Shown: positions 10,701 to 21,699, counted from the first letter of the stretch. The stretch: DNA of 64,000 bases from Mariannaea sp. PMI_226 (GCA_024336345.1 JANFOG010000003.1:124001-188000); one strand, 5' to 3'. Numbers and translations are program-made. Notes: generated from the sequence alone by a model not told the origin.

Positions 10701-12742
10701 CACGGCGCACACGGGTAGAAAAAGCCACATCAGGGGCACGACACCAGTTCGCACCAGTCGCAACCAGAGGAGAATGACTGCTGAAGTCATGCCGCTACGG
10801 ATAGTCCCGGGGGCTGACTTTTTGGTGGTGGATTTGTGGGCGAGCCCCATGACGTCCCATTTATCTCTGTCACCGTTTTGTTAGGTAAGGCATAGAGAGA
10901 GAGCTGAGGTGAATGGAAGAAATTGCTCAGAGGACAAAAAGATATTGAATCGGATGCCAACCACTCCCCTTCTTCCCCCCCGTCCTCGTCGGCACCGAAA
11001 AGGAAAAAAAAAATAAAAAAGGAGAGAAAAAAAACCCATGCAAGGTTGACTTTCAACTGGATCTTCAATCCACTCATCAGCTCCAACATCCTGCATGATA
11101 TATTGCTTGCCTCGTCTGACCATGGCGCTCGCGAGGGCTTGAAACGCATGAGGGCAAACTTCGTCACACGCGGCGTAACTTGTGGCTGCAATTCTTTTTT
11201 ATCGCAACAAACTCGAGGTTTTGATCAGGCAACCCAGCGTCTCATATTTTTGGGGTCAGGCTCTCAGCGTTTGTAACCGACACGATCTCTATGTTATACC
11301 TTGGGTAGAGAGGGATCAAGCGATCGCAAAAATTATACCCATGAACAGCAGATAGGAGCATCGTGACCATGACTGGATTTAACTTCGCGACTGACAAAGC
11401 CTCTCCTAACTAACTGATGGTAAGTATTGTGAAACAAGTCGAGTTCTTTTTTTTCTTGGGCGGATGCACCATTATCTAGATGGATTGAAGAAAAAAATCC
11501 ATCGTGAATTAGAGTCGTGGGGAACGTCAGTTTATATCAGTCCTCTGGCAGTCTCAGGGCACTCCCTCTAATTATCTACCTCTCTCCATCTTTCTCCTCC
11601 AACAGCGAACCGAACAATTCAACAAGATGCATCTTTTATGTGATGGATAGTCTGCTTAATTCTGCTGGTTATTTCCCTAGTCGGATTCCTCCTGATTGAC
11701 GTCAGCCGATCATGGCCCCCTCCCCTCCCCCTCCCCTCCCCCTCCTCACTCTTTCACGAGCATCTCACGATCCTGTCTCACTGTCCGCATGACGTCAGCC
11801 ACCAGGACCCTGCATCACCACCATGACAGAGGCGACTTTGGAAAATCCCTGTCTTTCTTACCGGGGCTCACTTGCTCGCTGGCTGACTGGCTGGCAGGCA
11901 TTTAGCCCATGCAATAACCAAAAGAGAGAGGAATAAAAGGAATTTCGCCTCCAAGTAAAATGGTCGGGAGGTGGGTGATAGTCACTGCACCACGACGCCA
12001 TCATGCTTTGGCTCGCTTGCCAGGATTTTCGCACCAACATTTTTTCCCCCCTTCATCATTGTAGTCTAGACACCCTCCACGCTCATTCTCAGTAGGCCTC
12101 TCGTTTGTAGTTTATGCCCAGTGATTGGTGATCGGGGTGCGCGTGCACAGCCTCGGCCGTCACTATCCTGCATTCAAACACTCACACTCGCACCTCCGCC
12201 CGCATGCCTCGCCTGAGAGGCAGAGAGGGGAGAGCAAGGAGGCAGCCATGCCGAGGAGGGAGCCATTTGGATGAGTGAGCCTGTCGCCTCAGAAGGGGGC
12301 TCAACTCAACCGATTTGAAAAAGAAACTGGAAGACTTGGAGGCCTTTTTTCTTGTTCACACCCACGCCCGCAGATCCCCGGCTGGTTCCTTTCGCAAAAA
12401 TACATAAAGTGCTCCATCACACTGTTGGCCACCCTCCTTTACGTAGCCAAGCATTGTCGATCTTCGACAAACTCCCGACCTGGTTTTTGAAGCCCCTTGG
12501 TCCCACGTTCAATCCGCTGCATCGCATTGGAGTCCATCCCATCGTCCGCCGCACAACTGATCCTTTTTATTCTTCATATCATCCCGCCCGGTAGCGGTTA
12601 TTGACGACTAACGAATTATCCTTGAACAAACATCGACTCTTGAATCTTCTCATCTTTGATACACAACCCCCCCGGCCTGCCTCAGACCATCTTATTACCT
12701 ATTGCACATCTATCTGGCCAACTCCCGCTTCATTTTCCCACA

Positions 12743-13942
12743 ATGAGCCGTCGCCATCAAGCCCGGCACGAGGCCCGGCCTCGTTTTGATGAAGAATTTC
12801 CGGCCTACGATCCCTTCCGACAGCAACATCAGCCTCCCCCTTTTGATGCTTTCAATCCCTATGATCAATACGCCCCTCGAGACCCATATAGACAGGACCC
12901 CTTCCCCCCCGAACCCAGGTCCTCGTTCCATTCGCCACCGCGCCGGCACAAGTCAAAGTCCGGGGGACACCGCCGCGCACCCAGTCCCGTCTACTATTCC
13001 GACTCTCCTCCAGCCTCACCCAGACATCGGAGACACGGCCGCTCGAAATATGACGATGAACCTCGCGGTCGGAGCACTGGTCCTCCCCAGCGAGGACGTG
13101 GCTTCACCCCGCCGCCCATCATCCCCCATCCAGATGAGCCGCCACAGCAGCGGAAGAAGTCTCGTTCCTCGCGCCATAAGCGCGGCGGCCCTTCTCGCGA
13201 GGAGCCCGATTTTCTTCATGAACGAGACCCTCGTTGGAGCAGCAACCCATACGAACAGCAAGAATTTAACCCTCGCGAGCCACCGTCCCGCCAGTATCCG
13301 CCCGATCCTCGCCAGAGGTCCTTCCAAGAACCAGGTCGAGAGAACTGGGCCCCGAGTTCCCGATCTTCGGCCCGGGATGCCCCACCTGACTCCCGGCATC
13401 GGGGCCGTAGCTCTCGGCATTTCGACGGCGGAGATGACAACAATGACCCTTACATGGCCGCCGGGAGACATCGGCGTCCTCGCTCGAAGACCCGCGGCCG
13501 CCAAGGCAGGACTACTGCCAGCAGCCCCTCGCCAACCCGGGGCAGACCTCCTCCCAGCCAGCGCAATCGCGAACCGACTAAAAGGCGCAGCTCAATGCCC
13601 GCGACAACGTCCAGGTCAGCGGCAGCGGTAGCGGCAGCAGCACCGAAGGCGGCAACCAAGACGGCAATCCGCTGGTGGCAGAACCCGCTTCTCCAGGCGG
13701 GCGCCCGCACAGCCCTGACTGCTGGTGCGCAGGCGGCCATGAACTCCCGCAAGGAAGAAGGGCAGTGGCTTGGTGCCAAGGGGGCAAAGGTTGCCACGGC
13801 GGCACTGGGCGCCGCCTTGGTGGATGGTGTCATGGGCCAGAAGCATCCGAACAGTGTAAGACAGGGTCTTGCTAAGCAAGGTGTCAACCTTGCCACGGGC
13901 AAAGTAGGTGAGACCGCTGGGCGCCGTGGTCACCATCATTGA
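12743..13942 (+). CDS. Basic Arg/Pro/Ser-rich disordered protein with C-terminal Gly/Ala helix region
   Basis: This is a single-exon frame of 399 residues, and I do not recognise a named family. Residues 1 to about 310 are low-complexity: rich in Arg, Pro, Ser, Asp and Gln, with many RS/RR pairs and PPR or SPPRRHKS motifs, and no hydrophobic segment. Residues from about 318 contain WWQNPLLQAGARTALTAGAQ and a following GAKGAKVATAALGAALVDG, small-residue stretches spaced like a glycine zipper, then a His-rich end. The start at 12743 (CACAATG) is preferred over an upstream in-frame ATG at 12656 because the preceding 29 residues look like translated UTR and the context is better. A basic RS-like body suggests RNA or nuclear association, but this is only inference. 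Confidence 0.75.
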   Translation: MSRRHQARHEARPRFDEEFPAYDPFRQQHQPPPFDAFNPYDQYAPRDPYRQDPFPPEPRSSFHSPPRRHKSKSGGHRRAPSPVYYSDSPPASPRHRRHGRSKYDDEPRGRSTGPPQRGRGFTPPPIIPHPDEPPQQRKKSRSSRHKRGGPSREEPDFLHERDPRWSSNPYEQQEFNPREPPSRQYPPDPRQRSFQEPGRENWAPSSRSSARDAPPDSRHRGRSSRHFDGGDDNNDPYMAAGRHRRPRSKTRGRQGRTTASSPSPTRGRPPPSQRNREPTKRRSSMPATTSRSAAAVAAAAPKAATKTAIRWWQNPLLQAGARTALTAGAQAAMNSRKEEGQWLGAKGAKVATAALGAALVDGVMGQKHPNSVRQGLAKQGVNLATGKVGETAGRRGHHH

Positions 13943-14298
13943 TAGAAAGGGTGGTATGTTACAATACGGGATGTGTCTCTCTTCATTCTCATGTATTCAT
14001 TCTATTTCTCGTTTCAGATTTTTAAAAAAATGGGTTCAACGGATATGTTTCTCTTCTTATTATTCTGTGCCAAGCAAATAAGAATTATTCATTTCTCTTC
14101 TGAGATTTAACTAAAAAACAAAAATATAAAAAAAGACCGACTCAAGAAGCGGCAATAAAAATTATGGTGCTACTAAATTTCTTGTAAAGGGGTATTTCGG
14201 GACGTAACTGTCTGGTATGTTATATATCTTCGTGACTTCATTTCCAAGACAACATGCCGATTCGTCGACATGCCAACCTTGTCTCATCCAACATCAAA
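13943..14298. other. Convergent 3' region, no gene seen
   Basis: An AT-rich stretch lies between the stops of the 12743 gene (+) and the secreted-protein gene (-). It should contain both 3' UTRs; AATAAA-like A-rich motifs occur near 14150. Confidence 0.5.
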
Positions 14299-14974
14299 TC
14301 AGGAGGTAGACATGTCCCAAGGTCGACAACGGTCCGCGGCGCAGAAACCGTTACAGCAAGGACCAACGTACTGGCCAGTCGTGTTATAGCACTCTCCTAT
14401 AAAGGAAATATGTGGTTAGATACTGTGTTCACTCTTGATGACTCTGATAGATACCAACATGATGAGTGCAACAAATGTAGAAGGTGAAAAGAAAAGGGAG
14501 GAACGGAATCAACTCACCATATGTAGGCACACACATGCCATGGCAACTAACGCTGAGGATGGGCTGTGGCGGCCCGACAATGATCTGCTGAAGGCCATTT
14601 TGGCCGATGCTCCGTACGAGTGTCTTTTCACCAGCAGTATTGAATATGCATTGTGAGAAAGCGTTGTAGTCTGGTGTGTCAATAATGTTTACCGAGATGT
14701 CACTGTCTATTCTCGACACAAATCCCGAGATTTGGTTAGATAAAAAGAAAATAAAATAAAAATAAAAATTACGAGATAAGAAAGAAGGAGAAGGAGGAGA
14801 AGGCTCACTTGTTTGTCGAGTCTGTCCATCTGCAGGAAACTCCATAGTATACGAGGCTGGTCCTCCGTGGAACGTAAGTTTAACTGTTTGTACGTCAGCA
14901 CGAGGGATGAGGTTTGGTCGAGCCGTGGCCCAGGATAGAGTGGCGATGGCAAGAAAGGTTTGGGTGAACTTCAT
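14299..14974 (-). CDS. Knottin-like small secreted cysteine-rich protein
   Basis: Three exons (14974-14809, 14706-14518, 14396-14299) give 150 residues with matching phases. Residues 1-18 (MKFTQTFLAIATLSWATA) form a clear signal peptide, followed by RPNLIPRAD, whose PR dibasic-like end could be a Kex2-type site. The middle (residues ~30-100) is a soluble domain with QCIFNTAGEKTLVRSIG and QQIIVGPPQPILSVSC. The C-terminus has the spacing C-x3-C-x6-C-x10-C-C-x3-C-x4-C, an inhibitor-cystine-knot pattern, ending RCRPWDMSTS. Similar proteins occur in Hypocreales as small secreted cysteine-rich proteins of unknown role. Intron 1 is 102 nt, in frame and stop-free, so its retention would give a longer protein. 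A TATA box lies 140 nt upstream. Confidence 0.85.
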
Positions 14975-15829
14975 GGTTTTTTGTTGGCCCTTGTTAGAAG
15001 GACACTAAATGGAAAGATGGAAGAAGAATAAGAAGAAGTAGAAAAAGATGAAAATGGATTTTCAATCCGCTGCTGAACCCCTCTCAAGTCGAAGATGCCA
15101 TACTCTCTCTTATATATACATTTTTTCTCCCCTCCTCTCTTACTTTCAGGACGGTTGCTATGATGACCGGAGCAACCAAGCAAGCTATCAAGATTTTTAT
15201 CGAAACACAATGTCTGGGAATATGGAGGGCAGACCAAGACAGTGAATGGCCAATTTGCGTAAAGGAAGAACGAAAAAAGACAAAATACGAGATATATTTT
15301 CGGTCACGAGGAACCATGGCTGATCTTCTCGTGTTGAAAGGTGTGTGATCCCGACGATCTCCCCGTCAACGACAGATATCGATTTTTTCCTCAATCACTG
15401 GCGGCAGGGGACGGGAACATTTTTTGAACGTAATTAATTTCTTATCCAAGTAAATAGCTGCGTGCCAGTGTTCCAAGTTCATTGCTTGACATGCACCGCT
15501 CCACACGTCTATCCATGGAAAAGATTGTCTAACTTCAATCGTTGCAAGTTGTTCGTGGTCACATTCACATGGTTCATACCCTAAACGCTCTAAACGATGA
15601 CTTACTATCTACCTCATATATCTCACATTGCACGTCATTTCTGTCTCAAATATCGGATAAGTTCTGTTCCTGTCTTGTAGTATAAAGCGCCTTCCGGGAT
15701 GGAAAAAAAATACCCGGGCTGTTGTCCATGCATAATGTTTGCTTCTAAAATACAGTCTCTATATCAGAGATTACATATGCACAAGTATCACACTATGTGC
15801 ACATATATATCCTCTCTATGTATAAAGCG
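14975..15829. other. Promoter of the secreted-protein gene and 3' flank of the dehydrogenase
   Basis: No gene is seen. It contains the TATA element for the minus-strand gene ending at 14974, and beyond it the 3' UTR of the dehydrogenase. Confidence 0.5.
15111..15119 (-). promoter_or_regulatory. TATA box of the secreted-protein gene
   Basis: TATATATAC on the plus strand reads GTATATATA on the coding strand, about 140 nt before the ATG and flanked by pyrimidine runs. Confidence 0.5.
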
Positions 15830-17217
15830 TCATGTTGAGCCATTAGTCTTCGCATAAGAGTAAAAGCCTCTGCCGCTTTTGACTCCAAGCTCCCCCTTCT
15901 TGATGAACTTCTCCAAAAACAAGCGTGGTTCGTCGGGGATGTCAGGTCTCGCCTGTGCGTAATGTTTCTCAATGTCCAGGACGACGTCGAGGCCCACGAC
16001 ATCCATCAATTCGAAGGGGCCCTTCGGCGTCTTCAGAACCCCCTTGAAGATGGAGTCAATTTCTTCTGGCGCAGCAACGCCCTCGGCCGCGGCAAGGAGT
16101 GCTTCTCTCTTGATGGCTGCCCAGATTCTGCTCTCATAAAACAAATATTCATTGATCAGTCGATACATCCCTAACGAGATTTCCACTATAACATTTGGTG
16201 ACTTCGCGTACCTGTTGTAGATGTATCCCATGGATTGGGTCTTGACTTCAAAAGGCGAAAAGCCATGGTCTTTGGACCGTCGCATCACCAGATCAATGCA
16301 CGAAGAGTCTGTCATTTTGTGGCCCATAACTTCAAGTTCTACACGAGGTAGGGGGGAAGCAGAATCGTGTTAGTCGATTGGGGTCTCGATTCTCAGGATG
16401 CATTCCATCAGATGAACTTACCGCATGTTTCTGGAGGCCAGTCTGAGAAAAGGTGTCAGCGTCATTTCAGTGTTAAAAACGTCCGATTCCTGCTGCATAA
16501 AAACACCCCATAGAGCAATTGCACGGCGAGCAACTTACATGAGTGAACGCTGAGAACTCGATCCTCGTGGCTCAGCGTCAAGCCTTCTATTATTTCTGAG
16601 CATGAATAGCTGCTTGAATTGGACGCAATGATGACATCCTCGGGAGCAAGCGAGTCGAGATTTGAGAGAACTTTTTGTTTCAGGGGCAGCTGCTCAGGTA
16701 CACACTTTTCGTATCCATAAAAAGAGTCAAAGGAGTCAGCTTGTAAGCTCACGATATTTCAAAGTAAAATCTGACAAACCTCAAGCACAAGCCAGGCCGT
16801 TTCAAGGGCATCCTCGAGTTCTTCTGGCGGGTGAACAATCACTTTCCCCCACTTTGCGCCGTCTCTGGGTGAAGCCGTTGACCGAAATGCTTCGATCGCA
16901 TCCAAGCTGGCCTGCAGCTGGGCTGGCTGACCGTCAACCAAGTGAACGTCATTCCCCCGGCTGGACCACTATAAATTGTTACCGCGTTAGCTGAGTCCGA
17001 TAAGTTTCGATGAGTTCTCAACCGCCCATCTATAGTGCTGAAGCCAGATGAACTGGTCCACAACTAGAAACAAACAACTACCCCTCCCTCCCGAAAAATA
17101 GTATAAAAGAAATAAAGAAAAGATGCCATTGGCTCATACCATATACGCTAGACGCCTTCCTTGTGTCCCTGCTCCGATCAAGACGACGGACGTTCTGGGG
17201 TTTGCGGAGAGTTGCAT
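15830..17217 (-). CDS. NAD-dependent 3-hydroxyacyl-CoA dehydrogenase-like enzyme
   Basis: Six exons (17217-17140, 16968-16780, 16704-16539, 16442-16422, 16338-16212, 16127-15830) give 292 residues, the usual size for the L-3-hydroxyacyl-CoA / L-gulonate 3-dehydrogenase / carnitine dehydrogenase superfamily. The Rossmann motif GAGTQG is at residues 15-20 and an Asp ends the second strand (VHLVDG, D38), which points to NAD rather than NADP. SNSSSYSCSEI follows in the middle, then VHSYWPPETCELEVMG holds the probable catalytic His (143) and a nearby Glu; the usual Asn of the HFFNP motif is replaced by Trp. A C-terminal helical domain (GPFELMDVVGLDVVLDIEKH, GRGFYSYAK) completes it. The 21-nt exon 4 is required for phase. 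The last intron (84 nt) is stop-free and in frame. Two CGGATCCG palindromes lie upstream. The substrate is unknown. Confidence 0.88.
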
Positions 17218-17406
17218 GGTGTAATCTGTAATGAGCAAAATGAACGACAAACGAAAACGACACGAGTATCGACAGTCGCTAGATTCTTTCGTCAGACAGT
17301 ATCTTGCTGGGACCAATTCAATACATATAATATTCCTTCGGAAGAATAAAAAGACCTTGAGTGAAAAGAGTGAATGCCCGCGTTTGCCATTATTATAGAG
17401 ATAATT

Positions 17407-17414
17407 CGGATCCG
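17407..17414. promoter_or_regulatory. CGGATCCG palindrome, candidate Zn2Cys6 site 1
   Basis: The context is ATTCGGATCCGATTG. It is an inverted CGG/CCG pair with a 2-nt spacer, about 190 nt upstream of the dehydrogenase ATG. The same 8-mer recurs at 17466, 20174, 20317 and 21116. Confidence 0.6.
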
Positions 17415-17465
17415 ATTGTCAGGACTGCAGCCAACGCGGGGCCCCGCATTGTTACCAAAGGCCAC

Positions 17466-17473
17466 CGGATCCG
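17466..17473. promoter_or_regulatory. CGGATCCG palindrome, candidate Zn2Cys6 site 2
   Basis: The context is CACCGGATCCGAAAA, 59 bp from site 1, in the same dehydrogenase promoter. Confidence 0.6.
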
Positions 17474-17796
17474 AAAAAGTGCCCTGACCCTGCATAATAG
17501 GGGAAAAATAAGGTAGGCAGATCATAGATCACTTACAAATGGACTTGATCATCTGCAATTCATCGGTAATCTATTTTTGAAGTTAAGCTACTATGCGGAG
17601 CGTTGAATCCGACACTGGTATGCCTGCCAATACTACGCGATGCGGAGATCAATGCTTCATCCGGTTGCACTCTGGGACAGGGGAAGGGAACAGAGCTCTT
17701 TTTCTTTCCACGTTGATGCATCAGGTATATTACATTATGTAACTTGAAATTATCATCATTATATTAATAAATATACCAATCTTCAATTTCCCATAC

Positions 17797-20091
17797 TCAT
17801 ATCGGTGGATGAAGATGCAAATCATGATAAGGACTTTGAGTGTCCCCCATGGCTTCCTCTAACAAGACCGACGAGAATTTTGCTCGAGCTGCTTGAGTAG
17901 ATTTGGACCCCTGGGGAAGATGCTTCAAAGCAGATTCAAGGATTGAAAATAAACTACGGTAAGACTCCTGTGTTATCTTACGGCTGCGGTAGTCTCGGTC
18001 AATGGCTTTGCGCATCAACTGTATGCTCGCAACAACATGGTGCGGGTAAGGGTCGACAGCTATAAGAGGGACGGTATACGCCACATAATTTCTGTTTCCG
18101 CTCTCCTGGAGCGGATCTGTTGAGACGTCCAAATTTCGTTTCAGGGTTATGGTGTTGTGAAGGCCAAGCGCCAAGGCATTCATCACGGTATTTTCTGCTT
18201 CGATGCTGGCTTCCTTGAGATCGGCAAACAAGTCGTACCGATCTGCAACTTCTATGGTATCATGCACCATCAAAATACTCAGATGGTAATGTAGCATAAG
18301 TGAGACTGCAAGATGAGAAAAGGCTTATTAGCGGAAGGAGTTGTAAGAAATGGACGGGAAATGAACACTGACACCAACGAAGTTTTGTTTGCTGACCAAG
18401 GAACTGCATGCGCTTGTGGCATTCATCTAGAAATGGTCGAAATGTGATGTCGAATTCCTTGACAGAACTGCTGACGGCTGAAAGAGCTTTTCGAACTTCG
18501 CTCTCATCGTGGCCGTCTCTAAGAGCTTCCTTGAAAATGGCAGCTAGCTTCCAGCCTAAAAGCTTCCAGCAAGCAGCGGCGGCGATGATCTCATTGGCCC
18601 TCTCATCCGTCATTTCTGCACTCCCATGATGCCAACTTTTGGAGGATTCATTGAAGACATTCAAGCAGGTCCTTACCAGCCGCCACGTAAATTCGGATTC
18701 GAAACCAAAGAGCCCCGACGAGAGCAGTGGCCTGCAATTGAGGGTGAGAGAAGCTGACGTGTCAAAGGTAATCGCCGCCCAGTAAGCAATACTTTCGGAG
18801 TTTATGAAGTTGGAAGTTGCAGCCGATTCTGGGGTCGTAGATATTGAAGGTGATGATAGCGACGGTGACACCTTTGAACCACTAAATTGTAGATTCCTTT
18901 GCCGGGCTCGGAGAGACTGAACTTGCTGCAAAGCTGCATGAACGCAGGCTTGGCCGGAGATACCATCTGCTTCTTCACCTTCTGAGATTCCCGTAGGTAT
19001 TGGGGTTAAAGCAAATAGAAAGAGGGACAGCATGGACCTATATGAAGGCCGATTGATGATTCTGAGCATGTCCCTCCGTGCTCGTCGCCATATCGACTGG
19101 ATTTTGTGTATGGTGTCAAGTTCGGTTGTAAAGTCATATGAAGAAGTAATAGGCAGCCATCTCGCAGCAAAGGCAGCAATTGTGTTGTGTAGAGATTGGT
19201 CAATCAAGATATCCCGTTTCCTGTCATGCGGGCTTCCATGATCCTGGACCTGGCCTTGATCCCCATTGGAACTCTCAGCCATATATCTATCAAGACGGCA
19301 ACACAGATCAGATATGCTGATATATCGTTCAGCAAGGCCATCTTGCCCAAATCTGCAGTTGTCAGTATATCAAATCTCTAGTCGAAATAATACTCGAAAA
19401 AAAAAAGGGGGGGCAGGGGGGGAGAGGGGAGCGAGAATCCTGTAGAGTTGACATACAGGAAAGGGCAACTGTATCGACCCATCCAAGAACCGAATACAAC
19501 CTCAAAGTTTTGCCTGTAGAGTGACTGAAGCCATTGAAACTCAGCGTCGCTCAATACATTCGCATCACTATCCGAGGCGACGGAGGCCGATGCAGTCGAG
19601 TCCCCCTCCATAGACTCAAGTCCTGAGAATGGCGTGGGCACGAGTCGTGTCTGGTGAGAGCCATCGCTACGGTTGCTTATCAGTGTCCCATCCAAGGCGT
19701 CCGAAACTGCCTCTTCCTCAGTTGATACTCGCTCGCTTGGTAGGCGGGAGGTTGTTCTCCGCCGACCACGTGGTTTTGACGAAGTCGTTGGGGTTTTATT
19801 TGAAGATCCCGCTTTTGCATCTTGTATCCACTATTATAAGAATGTTGGTGAGCCAGATAACCCAAGACCATGTTTCATTCTCCAGTCTTCAAAAAATCTC
19901 CATTTATAAATCTGGATCTTGAATCTCACCTTGAACGTGCAGGACCGATGTCGATTCAAACAGCGGGTGCATGGAGCCGGAGACTCACCGCCCATGCTGC
20001 GGCGGCTCTGCGCATCGCAAGCGACCCGCGACCTGCGACACTCATCGCAGCTGGAAAACTGGGTACGACGAGATACGAGGCCGTCTCGCAT
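17797..20091 (-). CDS. Zn2Cys6 transcription factor with fungal-specific regulatory domain
   Basis: Four exons (20091-19930, 19830-19457, 19352-18373, 18305-17797) give 674 residues in phase. The N-terminus has a complete binuclear zinc cluster, C-x2-C-x6-C-x15-C-x2-C-x6-C, with Cys at 15, 18, 25, 41, 44 and 51 (SCDECRRSRVACD). A basic, Ser-rich linker follows (SKPRGRRRTTSR). The rest is the helical middle-homology region, including DAEFQWLQSLYRQNFEVVFG, ESIAYWAAITFDTSASL and KLRWFSLMLHYHL; the last is restored only if the donor is read as TGGT|GTCAGT. The family binds CGG-type half-sites as dimers. Two CGGATCCG palindromes lie 83 and 226 nt upstream of its own ATG, which suggests autoregulation. 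It sits between the dehydrogenase and the transporter it probably controls. Confidence 0.9.
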
Positions 20092-20173
20092 GACCTCAGG
20101 ACAGGTCTAGGTGGGGAGGGTGAAGGGGATAGAGGATGATGGATGACAGGTTTACAGAGTAGTACTGGGGAAT

Positions 20174-20181
20174 CGGATCCG
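20174..20181. promoter_or_regulatory. CGGATCCG palindrome, candidate Zn2Cys6 site 3
   Basis: The context is AATCGGATCCGAGTG, 83 nt upstream of the regulator ATG. It is probably a self-regulation site, or lies in the leader. Confidence 0.6.
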
Positions 20182-20316
20182 AGTGGATAACTCTTATAAG
20201 AGAAAAGGTAAGGACGAGGGTGAGGATGAGGACGATACAGTACTGATGATGATGATGAGTGAGGATGGGTATGATATGCCAGTGTTGGGAGCATCCAGGA
20301 AACAAGGAAACCGCAT

Positions 20317-20324
20317 CGGATCCG
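20317..20324. promoter_or_regulatory. CGGATCCG palindrome, candidate Zn2Cys6 site 4
   Basis: The context is GCATCGGATCCGTTC, 226 nt upstream of the regulator ATG. Confidence 0.6.
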
Positions 20325-21115
20325 TTCCCTCCTTCCTGTTTTTGCAGCATCATCTTTTTGCAGGTGCGGGGTAGCAACAATTGCCGCTCATCTGAGAAAT
20401 GGAGAAAATCCGGGGTAATTAAGATTAATTAACCAAGATAGGTATAGTCTGTAGGTGGAATGATGCCGCGGGCCAAATTTTCCCCAACCTGAGTTTCTCA
20501 ACCACCAATGACCGCCAATGAATGAACCAGAGCACAAGGGGGAACTGGGGGGGAAGGGGGGGGACAGAAGGACTACGCCGCAGCCGGCCACATGGCAGTG
20601 GGAAAATGCTTGCCCTTGGGCATGGATAGGTGCTGTCTTTTATTGGCTGGCTCATACGGTGTGCTCCTCGGTAAAGGCGAACGGGCACCATGGGAGACAT
20701 GTCATGAGGATTGCCACCTGGTGGAGGAGTCGACCATCAGAAGTGGCAACGCCAAGGAAGCCTGGTCGCAAGGGGTGGAAAGTAAAGCATTTGCCCAAGA
20801 AAACAAGGATCTTCGGTTCCGATGATAACACCTCGACCACAATGAATGTGCTGATTCAAGGCTAAATAACGGGCCTGAATCGTGTCGTACCACCAGCCAT
20901 GACTCGTTTCTCTTTCTTATCTGCCAAGGTACGCTATCTACTAAAATATACTTTTCAACGTAATAACTAGTGGTGATTTTTTCGGGCAGCACGGTAGTCG
21001 ATCATAGTCTAATCTGTAGCCCTAAATTATCCTCCCCCTAAATATCAGCAACTAGGTAACTGCAGTACTATGTAATGGAGTCAACTACCCCAATCCAGCG
21101 TCACCAAAGCACCAT

Positions 21116-21123
21116 CGGATCCG
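21116..21123. promoter_or_regulatory. CGGATCCG palindrome, candidate Zn2Cys6 site 5
   Basis: The context is CCATCGGATCCGATAAA, about 315 nt upstream of the transporter TATA element. Confidence 0.6.
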
Positions 21124-21436
21124 ATAAACGCTTGTTTTCGCTTGATGTTCCCCCCCAACCTCCACATCATCGAGATCGTCATCTCCCACCCCCCAAAAAC
21201 AAGTCAGTCACACTATCGTCTAAGACAATGGTTCTCCCCAGCTCAAAACGCGGGGAAACAAGAAAAAGAGCTAGGGTTATGCTGGACTTTGCTTTCCCCA
21301 GCTTTTGTACCTCATGATTTGACTCCAGAATGTAACCGCCGTGGGCTATGGGCCGTTTGCCCGGGGACCAAGCCACTGACGAGGCTAGTCTTGGGGGAGA
21401 AGAGACGAGGAGGGTCCGACATGGTGTGGGAGCAAG

Positions 21437-21448
21437 TATATATAAAAA
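21437..21448 (+). promoter_or_regulatory. TATA box of the transporter
   Basis: TATATATAAAAA lies about 250 nt before the ATG at 21700, followed by pyrimidine-rich sequence suited to transcription start. Confidence 0.5.
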
Positions 21449-21699
21449 CCTCCTGGCGATCCATACCACTTTTTTTTCCCATCGCAATTGGGATATGAGC
21501 AACTCGTCAATTTGAACTTCCAAAGCTCTATCTGACGAGGTCTCACTCAAGTTCCTAACTTGTCGCCTCTTTTTTTCTTTTTTTCGTCTTGCTTTCTGGC
21601 CCTTGTGCCTCTCTCCGCCTTCCTGTCCGCTGGCTTTTCAAAGGGACTTCTGACCCAGATCTCTTCAGACTCACTCATCTCTTCTCCGCTAAGTTCCAA

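Larger units (their letters stand above)
6041..12742. other. 6.7-kb stretch without a recognisable gene
   Basis: This region lies between the divergently oriented permease and the gene at 12743. Open frames reach 200 codons (10850-10248, minus), but none shows a domain, plausible splice structure or protein-like composition, and many overlap on both strands. It holds short repeats: ATCA units at 7221-7238, a 13-bp unit at 7698-7730, GGGGAT units around 8006-8023 and a C-rich tract around 11708-11742. The last 450 nt, pyrimidine-rich and full of CAA, look like the promoter and 5' UTR of the 12743 gene. Unseen non-coding RNA genes are possible. Confidence 0.5.
17218..17796. other. Dehydrogenase promoter / regulator 3' flank
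   Basis: This non-coding stretch lies between two minus-strand genes. It holds two copies of CGGATCCG 190 and 249 nt before the dehydrogenase ATG. The AT-rich part near 17730-17790 is likely the 3' UTR of the regulator. Confidence 0.6.
20092..21699. other. 1.6-kb divergent promoter of regulator and transporter
   Basis: No gene is seen. It holds three CGGATCCG palindromes (20174, 20317, 21116), a TATA element before the transporter and a long pyrimidine-rich 5' leader (about 21540-21660) ahead of its ATG. Confidence 0.6.

Noticed and set aside
10248..10850. 200-codon minus-strand frame
   Set aside because: No domain, mixed hydrophobic and basic composition, overlapping plus-strand frames of similar length and no promoter-like context.
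12656..12742. 29-residue N-terminal extension of the 12743 protein
   Set aside because: Sequence is Pro/Leu-rich leader-like; the CACAATG at 12743 is the better start.
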